15,000 nucleotides of DNA from Chromera velia (lineage: Eukaryota > Sar > Chromeraceae). The position numbers and the translations under genes are program-made. The DNA lies in the NCBI GenBank assembly GCA_018398765.1, contig JAHBMJ010000558.1, positions 1 through 15,000 on the forward strand. Reading direction: 5' to 3'. The notes below the pieces were generated by a model. The model was not told where the DNA came from. It searched no databases and saw only the letters and a list, made by a program, of their open reading frames with translations. Shown piece by piece: positions 7,170 to 15,000 of this stretch (within the stretch, counting starts at the first letter, position 1; every line of letters begins with the position of its first letter).

Positions 7170-9730
7170 ATGTCACTGAGGACCACGGCCCATCAGTTGA
7201 GGACCACTTGTCGGGATGGCAACCCCATCATGACGGACGTCAACGAAGAGGCCAAACTTTCTCAGTTGGTTTACGGGATTGCGACAGTCAAAGCTCTGAG
7301 CGACCATTCTCTTCCCAAGTCCGACAAATTCAAGCGCAAGGGTGCAAAGGATGCTCCCTACAGAGAAAGGAGATGGGCAGACGTTCAGTTTGAGAACTTT
7401 AAAGTCGCAAAGGAGCTGGCCAATATTTCCAACAGAAAGTCCGAATATGCGAAGACCCAAAACGTCTGGCTTCCCGGAGGCTTCCTTGAGAGCAAGCAGG
7501 GACTACCCAACTCCCCCAGTGCGCCCACTCTCCATGAAGTCCATCGAAGAAAGGAGTGGACACGAATGGAGAGAGAGAACCATGTCAGCTGGACAGACCA
7601 TTATACACCTGTGTACTTTTCGAAAAATGTCTGACCTTCTTTCTACTCCCTCCCCATCAACGATTGTCTGACGTTTCTGGGCTTTCCCCCATTCTCGTGT
7701 GTTTGATGAAAGGTCTATTGGACCTATTGACTTTCTGCATGTGTCTGCCTGTTTCGAGGTCTCGCTGGCTGGCTGACTCGCTTACTGACTGACTAACTAA
7801 CTGTGTGACGGACTGATGTCTCTACTGTCTGAATGACCCCGTCTACCCGACTAAGCGAGCTGTTGATTTGCCTACTGAGCGCACGAGTGAGTTCTTATGT
7901 CCATGAGAGAACAATTGACTGTGTATCTGATTGATTGCTCTCCTCCTCTCCCTGCAGGGCCTTGCTCTTCGAGTGGGCCTGGTGAAGTCCGCGTACGACT
8001 TCAAGAAGTACGAGAGGGAGGACAACCAGCGACAGAAGTACGTGCTGAACTTGTCCTACTCAGCCAGGAGGTTGGACCAGCAGAGACAACGTTCAGAAGC
8101 CCGTCTCCTCACACAACAGCAAGCAGCGAGAGACGACGCACAGTCCCCCAGTTCCGTTTCGACAAAGGGGGGACAACAAATGCACCAGTCCATTGCCCAG
8201 AGAATGCTACCAGACTCCCCCTACGCCCAAGTGATCAAACCCCCCCGCAAGTTCTGCAAATACCCGAAACTCCCAAAACTCGAGAAATCGCCAGTCGTAG
8301 AGGAACCGAAGGAGAAAAAGAAGAAGAAGGTCTACGTGCCCCCCCCCACCAAGAAGAAGGAGGAAGGAGAGGATTCTGCCTCCCCAAAGCCAAAGAAGGG
8401 AGACTCATCACCGCCCTTCAAGCCCCCCTCAGCGTTTCCAAAGAAACCAGACCCCCCCCCAGTGTCCCCCTCTTCCAAGCGAACGGGTGCTCCCGCTTCC
8501 CCGACTGTCGGCAAGAAGGACACAAGCCCCAAGTCTCCCACGCCAAAGCCGGCAGAGACAAAGAAGGAGGAACCCCCCCCGCCACCCCCCAAAGAAGAGA
8601 CCCCAAAAGAAGAAGAGAAGAAGGAGGAAGAGGAAACTCCAAAGAACGAAGAGCCTGCCGCAGCAGAAGATGGAGAAGAAGAGAAAGAGAAAGAGGAGGA
8701 AGGAGGGCAAGCGGAGGAGGAGGAAGAGAAAAAGGAGGAAGAGGAAGCCGAAGAGTCCAAGCAAGAGGAAGAGGCAGAAAAAGAAGATGATTCTCCCGCA
8801 GCAGAGGGAGACGGGTCCAATGAAGATAAAGAGGACCCCAAAGAGGAAGAGAAGCCACAGGAGGAAGAGTCGGGGGGTGGGGGTGGTTTCTTTGATGCTT
8901 TTGCCGGGGGTGCAGAAGAAGAGAAGGAGAAAGAGAATGAGGAAAAGGAGAAGAAAGACGAAGACACCCCCTCAGATGAGAAGGAGAAGGAAGAGGATGA
9001 ACATGCATTCGCAGATGACTCGAAAGAAGAGGAAGGAAAGGGAGATGACGGGGGATTCTTCGGGGCCTTCGGTGGCACGGGAGACGAACCGAAGGAAGAA
9101 GAAGAGAAGGACAAGGATGCTGAAGAAGAGGCAAAGGCGGGAGATCAAGAAGAGGCCAAAGAAAAAGAGGACGAGAAAGAGAACGAGGACGCCGGAGGTT
9201 TCTTCGGTGTATTCGGAGGCGGAGGAGGGGAGGATGAGGCGAAGGCAGGAGAGGAGCAGACGGAAGAAAAAGAGAAGGCAGACGAGACGGCAGAAGACGA
9301 AAAGAAGGACGACGAGCCTGCAGCCACAGAGACTGCTGGTGGCACAGCTGTCTTTGACGCCTTTTTTGGCGGGGGTGGGGGTGACGCTACAGGTGCAGTA
9401 GAGAATAACGCAGAGGAAGCGGAAGGGGGGGCTGGGGAAAAGGAGAACGCAGAAGAAGAGCCGAAAGCATCGGAAGAAGAAACAGCAGCCCAAGATGAAG
9501 AAGCCGACAAGGAACAAGAGGGGGAGGGAGAGAAGGGGGGAGAAGGCGACAGAGAGGCTGCAGCCGATCCTCCTGAGGCAGAGGGCGGAGAGGCGGAGGG
9601 TGCAAGTGGTGATCAGGCAGAGCAGGAAGGTGCGGGAGAGGAGAAGGAAGAGGACGGTGCACAAGCAGAGGAGGCAAACGCAGAAGGGGGGGAAGGTGAG
9701 GGTGCTGATGGGAACCCTGGGTGGTTTTAA
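7170..9730 (+). CDS. Two-exon gene: charged N-terminal domain plus very long Glu/Lys/Pro-rich tail with FFxxF motifs
   Basis: Exon 1 starts at the ATG at 7170 (context ACCACCATGT) and exon 2 runs 7958-9730, ending in TAA. The acceptor at 7957 has a strong pyrimidine tract (CTCCTCTCCCTGCAG) and is phase 0. Three phase-0 donors fit (7584 GTCAGC, 7611 GTGTAC, 7629 GTCTGA); with 7611 the protein is 737 residues. The first about 200 residues are basic and charged, with EN-x-K-x-A-x-ELANI near residues 74-84 and a KKYEREDNQRQ segment just after the splice. This faintly recalls the CFAP97/Hemingway axonemal family, an unverified impression. The rest is disordered: a Pro/Lys/Ser part, then about 400 residues dominated by Glu/Lys/Asp, with Gly-rich islands carrying FFDAF (8888-8902), FFGAF (9056-9070), FFGVF (9200-9214) and VFDAFF (9350-9367), ending in NPGWF. 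No signal peptide or membrane segment is seen. The C-terminus is duplicated at 13282-13617. Confidence 0.75.
7611..7957 (+). other. Intron of the acidic-tail gene (5' end uncertain)
   Basis: The acceptor at 7956-7957 is well supported by its pyrimidine tract and by the change from non-coding to coding character. The donor may be at 7584, 7611 or 7629, all phase 0. The interior contains a degenerate tetranucleotide stretch of CTGG/CTGA/CTAA units at about 7765-7803. Confidence 0.6.
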
Positions 9731-10300
9731 GGGAGATGGAACAATGATCGAATGAAGAAGACTGAGACCCGATTTCAGCAAGAGCACAGAAACCAAAAGA
9801 AGACAAGAAAAACCGTCGTTCAAACCAATCCGAAATGCAGCCGGGAAAGAGAAGGGTGTCTTCAGAACGAGGCAGGCTATAATTAGTTGAAGAGAAATGC
9901 TTCGCTTCCTCTGTTCCCCTGTGCAGCCCATGCTGCTTGTGAGTGGGAAACCTTCCAACGGGGTTCCTTCCTGTGCCGTAACTCATTCTGTCATGCCCTC
10001 TAGCTCTCTTGAGGCCTCCACTCTCCTTCAAGCTTGCATGCATCGATGAATGGATTGATGGATTTTTTCGCGGTGCGAAAGGAGAAAAAGGGGCGAGCTC
10101 ATTAACTGCTCTTGCAGTATCCCGAAAATTGCAAACTTTCCTGCAGCAAAGCAGATCAAGAGATCGAGTGGGGAGGGAGAGTGGAGAGAGAAAAGAAACG
10201 AGAGAGGGAAAAAGGCAGACGGCAGATGGGCGGGACTGGCTTGTGTATCACTTTGACCATCTCTTTCTCACTCTCTCATAGATGTTTCATCTCACTTACA
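9731..10300 (+). other. 3' flank/UTR of the acidic-tail gene, duplicated downstream
   Basis: Sequence after the TAA is noncoding but closely matched by 13618-14250, with long identical runs such as the segments just after the stop codon and around 9875 versus 13755. It is probably the 3' UTR and termination region. No clear AATAAA is present. Confidence 0.7.
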
Positions 10301-10847
10301 TGCATGTAGCCTCTGTGTGGTCATTTCGGTTTTTGTCTGTTTAAACGTTGGTCGGTCAGTCTGTTTGTTTGTTTGATGGTCATCTTCTGGTAGCATGCCT
10401 CTAGACGTGACTTCGAAAGATTATTTCTCTTTTGCTGTTCTCTCTGCAAATGAAAACCGCCAACTTGAACGAAAAATAATTGACTCAGAAACAGAACAGG
10501 CTGTCCCACGACTAGTCCCTTAGCCGAGTTTGGGACGGGAATCCTCTATCAATGACTATCATGAAGTGCATAAATGAAATAGCTGTATAGTCACAAGAGT
10601 TGTTCAATCAAAATGATGATTGAGGGTTGTGTTATGCATGCCGCGTCCCTACATATAGATATGATCAAAATTGTTGCTAAAATGGTTCTAATTAATGTCT
10701 AGTAATCTGAAATTGCAATTCGATTTAGCGCCAAAATAAAATTAGCGGGGGTTTACTGGCCTAACGTGTTACATATTTAAAAAGAAAAAATAATTAAACC
10801 TAAAATTAAACCTCTTAATTATAATTTAACTTTCTTTTTTTTGTGAT

Positions 10848-10866
10848 CTTAAATTTAAAATTTAAG
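10848..10866. repeat. 19-bp AT palindrome
   Basis: CTTAAATTT-A-AAATTTAAG has nine-base perfect arms around a single central base. It sits in AT-rich intergenic DNA, where such palindromes arise easily. Confidence 0.9.
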
Positions 10867-11066
10867 TCAAACTAACTTTGAAGTTAAATACATGACGCTC
10901 CGGAAGTAGAAAAGTTTGAAAAGAAGTATCCTGGTTGAATTAAATCTAAATCAAGGATTCAAGGCTAGAATCAAGGTGAACTGCTGTTGTAAAGAACCGA
11001 ACTGTCTCGTGCGTTATCGCCAAACGCTAGACGCCTATTCATAGACCGATAGCGATGGCGTATATA

Positions 11067-11092
11067 AATGAATGAATGAATGAATGAATGAA
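11067..11092. repeat. (AATG)n microsatellite
   Basis: About six perfect AATG units, the reverse complement of the ATTC motif at 2555-2600. Confidence 0.95.
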
Positions 11093-11763
11093 GTTGGGAT
11101 ATATATGATGATGATGATAATAAACATAAATTATGTTGGGCAGTGTTGATAAAGGTAAGTTTGATTAACACTTATAAAACAATATTTTTTCTATATTTTG
11201 ACATTTGATTACATTGAAATATAAAAGATTTATATACATACAGCTAGACTCTGATTCATCTTTTCTACTTCGCTTTCTTTTTATTTGTCTTTTGTTCTTC
11301 GTTAGCTCCTAAACTGTATGACTAGTCTATGTCTGACAGGCTTTTGATGTTGTTGATCGAAAGCTCGGTGCAATCGGAGATGAAATGCAACGCTGCTTAG
11401 TTTGTCTTCTACTTACATAATATAGTTGTTGTGGAACTTAGTAGAATTATAACCTAGAATTACAACTTTCATCATAGCATTGAATACACGGATTGTATTA
11501 CAGATTTTCCTAAAGATGTAAGCATAATGATTTTATATTTCTATACGATTCTTAACTATTCTATATATTTCTGTGTTATGCAGAAAGACACATGCAAGAC
11601 ATAATGCAAAATAGTGCATAACAAGTAATGACAAGATTCATACCAGGAACTTGCTAGACAAGATTCAAACTGAAAGATGCTGAAGAATTAATGCGAATTT
11701 TACCTGACGAAATCTAACGAAAAAAAAAAAGTGAGATGAACTGCAATTTATGTGCATGAATTT

Positions 11764-11880
11764 ATATATGCGGCTGACGGCCAGCCGCGGCTGCATGACG
11801 CAGGCAGCATGAGCCGCCGCGCCGGGGCCGCGGTCATGCGTGCTCTATAGGTCACGCGCGGCCCGCGCGCGTTCAATTGC
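11764..11880. promoter_or_regulatory. GC-rich, CpG-dense island with palindromes upstream of the membrane-protein gene
   Basis: About 115 bp of very GC- and CpG-rich DNA stands abruptly inside an AT-rich region, ending about 365 bp before the ATG at 12245. It includes a perfect 12-bp palindrome (CAGCCGCGGCTG, 11782-11793), an inverted CATGA...TCATG pair enclosing GC-rich arms (about 11809-11839), and a CGCGCGG-CCCGCGCGCG run near 11855-11870. A regulatory island, a structured RNA or a fragment of foreign DNA are all possible. The promoter reading is inference from position. Confidence 0.35.
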
Positions 11881-12244
11881 TTGGGTTTAGCTCGGACGAT
11901 TACGAATTAACGTTGAACCAGCTGGGAACTTGAACCATCTTGAACCCTCCAAACGTGTGAGCCGACGAGATGAAATGCATCCGCACAACGAGCTGTTAGT
12001 GCAGGGCGAGCCCCTCCTGCAGGAAGGGGCTAAACCCCTCGCACGGCCTTCTTGCGAAAACTTGACAGAAGTGCACGCGCATTTTCATGAACTCGACGTT
12101 TGGGGGAAGCATTACTTGTCCGTCTCTCTTCCCTTGCAAAAGACATAACCGCATCACAAAGACAACCGGATCTCTTCCATTGATCCTGCGACATCAGTAA
12201 GGTCGACTTCTCGTTCTTTTGGTACACAATCTCCTGTCGCAAAG

Positions 12245-12727
12245 ATGGCAAGGCTAGACGTAGACGGAAGAAGGCATGTGGCCTTCTATGCGGCTTTGGC
12301 GGCAGCCGGCGGGATGCAGCATTGCGCTTGCTGCCTTCGGGCTGCGCCCAACTCATACCGGGAAGCTCTGTTCCATCTCTTTGCTGTGGGTGTAGTGTGC
12401 TTCCTTCTAAGTTATTTCGATCCGGTGTTTAACCTTCCGGGCAAACTCTCTGTGGGTTTGGTTTTTTGCCTCGTGCTTCTTGAGTGCTCTCTGTGGGGTG
12501 TGTGCGAGATCCTCCGGGTTCTCGTGCCTCTCTTGTGGAAGGGCTGCCGGGAGGGTGCATCCTTCTTGGGGAAGGCCTACAAGGGATTTTGTCAGTTGCT
12601 TGCAATGCCCGTGCCTTTCTCTACGTGTGTCACTGTATGTATCTATGCATGTACATATGCGTTTGTGTATCTGTTCGTGTTTGCGTGGAAGAGCTACAGC
12701 GTCGAGACGGGAACTGTATCCGGGTAG
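12245..12727 (+). CDS. Small multi-pass membrane protein or first exon of one (hypothetical)
   Basis: The ATG at 12245 has a good context (GCAAAGATGGC). The 160-residue frame starts with a hydrophilic, Cys-containing part (MQHCACC near 24-30) and then has hydrophobic segments at about 41-60, 68-88 and perhaps 89-98, plus 126-148. The third segment comes from T/G-rich sequence beginning GTATGT at 12635, an excellent splice donor in phase 0. The real first exon may therefore end at residue 130, making the third segment intronic. Joining to an acceptor at 12844 (phase 0) would fuse it to the downstream chimeric gene (345 residues in total), but that acceptor is preceded by purines and is weak. 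I do not recognise the family. No signal peptide is obvious. Confidence 0.5.
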   Translation: MARLDVDGRRHVAFYAALAAAGGMQHCACCLRAAPNSYREALFHLFAVGVVCFLLSYFDPVFNLPGKLSVGLVFCLVLLECSLWGVCEILRVLVPLLWKGCREGASFLGKAYKGFCQLLAMPVPFSTCVTVCIYACTYAFVYLFVFAWKSYSVETGTVSG

Positions 12728-12848
12728 GCAGAGAACAGAAGGCAAGCAGAAGACTAGAAGGGAAGCAGAACAAGGGAGAGAAGTAAGAAAGAAGGAAGAA
12801 GAGGACGAAGGTAGGAAATAGAAGAGGGGGCAGGGAGAAAACAGAGAC
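12728..12848 (+). other. Purine-rich tract
   Basis: About 120 bases made almost wholly of A and G, between the membrane-protein frame and the next ATG. It is not a simple repeat. It could be intron, UTR or spacer, and its purine bias argues against a normal splice acceptor at its right end. Confidence 0.6.
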
Positions 12849-12850
12849 TT

Positions 12851-13617
12851 ATGGCGGACCAAGGGGGACTTGAATCATTGACAATCTTGTGCAACACCTC
12901 CGGTCCCTCACAGCTGCACCTGTGCCCTGAGGGATTGTTTGGGTTTGTGCCTTCATACCGGTCTGGTGCTAGACTTTGGGGACTGTCACTGGAAAAAGAA
13001 TTGGTCGTGCGAGATGCAGGACTGAGAGCCAGTAAACCTGCGTGAGAGCCCCTCTCATGCAGTTACTGTTCGTCATGCCATCTGCATGGGTGCATGCCGC
13101 GTGGTTTTCGATCGGGTTCTTTCCCTGTTGGTGTTTTTCCTCCCTTGATGGTACAGTATGTCCTCTCGTACTTGTGATGGCTCCGAATCGGCTGTTACAC
13201 AACATACAGTTTCAGATTCTTCAAGTCAACATGCAGAAGGTCACAACGAAACGAAAAGCGGGCTCTTATTCTTTTTCGAACAAGGTGAATGCAGGGGAAT
13301 GGGAAGGGGGGGGTGGGGCAAAGGAGAACGCAGAAGAAGAGCCAAAAGCATCCGAAGAAGAAGCAGCAGGGCAGGAAGGAGAAACGACCGACAAGGAGCA
13401 AGAGGGGGGGGGAGAGAAGGAGGGAGAAGGCGACAGAGAGGCTGCAGCCGATCCCGCTGAGGCAGAGGGCGGAGAGGCGGAAGGTGCGGGAGGTGATCAG
13501 GCAGAGCAGGAGGAGGGTGAGGGAGAGGAGAAGCAAGAGGAAGGTGCACCAGCACAGGAGGCAAACGCAGAGGGGGGGGAAGGCGAGGGTGCTGATGGGA
13601 ACCCTGGGTGGTTTTAA
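12851..13617 (+). CDS. Probable chimeric gene ending in a duplicated copy of the acidic C-terminus
   Basis: Model: exon 12851-13031 and exon 13157-13617, joined through an intron of 125 nt (donor GTAAAC at 13032; acceptor GTACAG at 13156 after a T/C-rich run), both phase 1, giving 213 residues and TAA. The ATG at 12851 has G at +4. The first 60 residues (LHLCPEGLFGFVPSYR, then LEKELVVRDAG) resemble nothing I know and have no counterpart in the gene at 7170-9730. From about 13282 the protein matches the last roughly 110 residues of that gene, including EANAEGGEGEGADGNPGWF at the end. Unspliced, the last frame would open at ATG 13057 with a hydrophobic N-terminus. The frame of the acidic part is preserved in spite of 3-nt indels. 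It may be a functional new gene or a pseudogene. Confidence 0.45.
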
Positions 13618-14250
13618 GGGAGATGGAACAATGATCGAATGAAGAAGACTGAGGCCCGATTTCGGCAACAGCACGGAAACCAAAAGAAGACAAGAAAAAC
13701 CATCGTTCAAACCAATCCGAAATGCAGCCGGGAGGGAGGAGGGTGTCTTCAGAACGAGGCAGGCTATAACCACTTGAAGAGAAATGCATTTATTGTCACC
13801 CCTTTGTTTTCCTTCCTCTGAACCCCTGTGAAATCCCCCCCCCATGATTGCACGTACTGCTTGTGAGAGGGAAAGCTTCCAACGGGGTTCCTGATAGGTT
13901 CCTGTGTCGTAACTCATTCTGTCATGCCCTATAGCTCTCTTGAGGTTTCCAATTTCCTTCAAGTTGGCATGCATCGACGGATGGATTGATGGAATTTTTC
14001 GTGTCTGAGTGAACTCGTTAATAATTAAATTGACTGCTCTTGCAGTATCCTGAAAATTAAAATTTGAACTTTCCTATGGTAAAGCAGATCAAGAGATCGC
14101 GAGTGAGGAAACAGAGTGGAGGGAGAAAAGAAACGACAGAGGGAAAAGAGCAGACGGCAAATAACCGGAATCGACTAGTCTATCACTTTGGCCATCTCTT
14201 TTTTACTTTTTCACAGGTCTTTCATCATCTTTCAGATCATGATTATGACG
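13282..14250 (+). repeat. Direct duplication of 9400-10300 (C-terminal coding end plus 3' flank)
   Basis: The stretch matches 9400-10300 in the same orientation, covering about 330 bases of coding sequence and about 600 bases after the stop. Identity is high around the stop codon and at scattered blocks downstream (for example near TCATTCTGTCATGCCC and GCAGATCAAGAGATCG), with small indels and a few longer ones (about 13790-13850, 14015-14060). Homology fades near 9400/13282 at the left and near 10300/14250 at the right. No poly(A) tract ends the copy, so a DNA-level duplication is more likely than retroposition. Confidence 0.9.
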
Positions 14251-14446
14251 TGTATTCCTGTATATTCCTGCAGCTATGTGTGATCAGTCGTCTTTGAGAC
14301 TTTGTCTGCTCAACTTTGAAACGTTTGTTACTGACTAGGTTAATGATCGTTTATTTGTTACATCAATTGCTTCAAACTATCTGTTTGACAGTTCATGTCT
14401 ACCCTAATACGATGGAGATGGTTTGAAGCTTTGGATCTCTCCAGAT

Positions 14447-14466
14447 AGGTTTGGATATCCAAACCT
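14447..14466. repeat. Perfect 20-bp palindrome
   Basis: AGGTTTGGATATCCAAACCT reads identically on both strands with no loop. A second inverted pair (GGAGAT...ATCTCTCC) lies just to its left at about 14414-14442. Confidence 0.95.
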
Positions 14467-14969
14467 GACATTTAGAGCACCTTCTTTAATAGAATCTTTA
14501 TGTTTGATCTATAAGTTACTAAGATGTCTTAGCTAGCATTCCTAGTGAAACGAAGCGTGCCAATCATGTTTCTGTGCCTTATTTAATCATATTCCATCTA
14601 ATAAAAAATGTTAGAAGACCCGTACTCAGACAATTGGGTTACTATAATTCGGTTAATCGATTGGTAGGATGTACAAGACAGCATAGTCAACTATAGATAG
14701 CTAATGATAACTTAGAGTTGCGTGGTCTTATCAGGCTGAAATATGTACAACATCATTACAGCTGCCAGATCACGGCTAGGATCGCGGGCGACGACATACG
14801 ACGACGCAATAGGTCGGGTAACTTGGGGCTGTTGCGTTCTATCATAAGGTAACACACAATATCTATGGGTCGGCGACGTACTGTTGCAATAATTAGAATA
14901 GTAAACTGTTTTAACTGCATGTTTTCTGATAGTTTCTTCATTTTTAACTATAAAATAGTAAGAATTTAT

Positions 14970-14983
14970 AATAGTTAACTATT
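14970..14983. repeat. Perfect 14-bp palindrome
   Basis: AATAGTTAACTATT is self-complementary and lies within a run of related TTAACTAT units at the right edge of the window. Confidence 0.9.
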
Positions 14984-15000
14984 TTAACTATTTTTTCTAG

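Larger units (their letters stand above)
10301..11760. other. AT-rich intergenic stretch
   Basis: I find no convincing gene. It contains (AATG)n at about 11067-11092, a short ATG/ATA run just after it, a 19-bp near-palindrome at 10848-10866, and A- and T-rich runs around 10780-10850. Confidence 0.6.
14251..15000. other. AT-rich noncoding stretch with palindromes
   Basis: I see no coding sequence. It includes the perfect palindromes at 14447-14466 and 14970-14983, and the window's AT-rich right end. Confidence 0.6.

Noticed and set aside
9800-9830. tRNA B-box-like GTTCAAACC in the 3' flank
   Set aside because: No matching A box or cloverleaf can be drawn around it.
8332-9958. Several long minus-strand frames and two further plus-strand frames (Ser-rich, Leu/Pro-rich or Arg/Lys-rich)
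   Set aside because: The purine-rich coding tract rarely forms stops in any frame. The plus-strand frame ending at 9730 is the only one with a fitting splice acceptor and a C-terminus kept in the duplicate.
11930-12148. Short plus-strand frame before the membrane-protein gene
   Set aside because: It has a non-ATG start and no recognisable content; at best an upstream open frame in a 5' UTR.

Overview
This window looks like nuclear DNA of a protist-like eukaryote. It has multi-exon genes with GT...AG introns, long AT-rich intergenic stretches, microsatellites, a degenerate Ty1/copia retrotransposon, and secreted Cys-rich and highly acidic low-complexity proteins. I see no operons, Shine-Dalgarno spacing, rRNA, tRNA or CRISPR array. 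The repeat unit of the Cys-rich protein and the overall style recall algae and photosynthetic alveolates (a chromerid such as Chromera is my best guess), but this is an inference from memory, not a sequence match.

Layout: (1) 1-2116, + strand: the 3' part of a copia-type pol gene, with HHCC zinc finger, DD35E integrase, then directly the RNase H domain. The reverse transcriptase is missing and six in-frame TAA/TAG stops interrupt the frame. (2) 2117-4000: noncoding, AT-rich, with an (ATTC)n microsatellite. (3) 4001-6379, - strand: a four-exon gene assembled here for a secreted protein of about 400 residues with three six-cysteine repeats. Its second intron holds about 317 bp of (TCAC)n, which reads as a tandem array of GTGAGT splice-donor consensus on the sense strand. 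(4) 6380-7169: the shared region between two divergent genes. (5) 7170-9730, + strand: a two-exon gene of about 737 residues with a basic, charged N-terminal region and a very long Glu/Lys/Pro-rich tail carrying four FFxxF-like motifs. (6) 9731-12244: its 3' flank, then AT-rich intergenic DNA ending in a GC-rich island. (7) 12245-12727, + strand: a small multi-membrane-segment protein or first exon. (8) 12851-13617, + strand: a probable two-exon chimeric gene whose last exon is a duplicated copy of the acidic C-terminus of the gene in (5), including about 600 bp of 3' flank. (9) 14250-15000: AT-rich DNA with perfect palindromes.

The genes do not form an obvious pathway. The main stories are the internally deleted retroelement with only TAR stops, the new Cys-repeat protein with its splice-donor-like intron array, and the birth of a chimeric gene by a roughly 0.9 kb direct duplication. 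Splice sites were chosen by eye from GT/AG, pyrimidine tracts and phase agreement. No transcript evidence was available.
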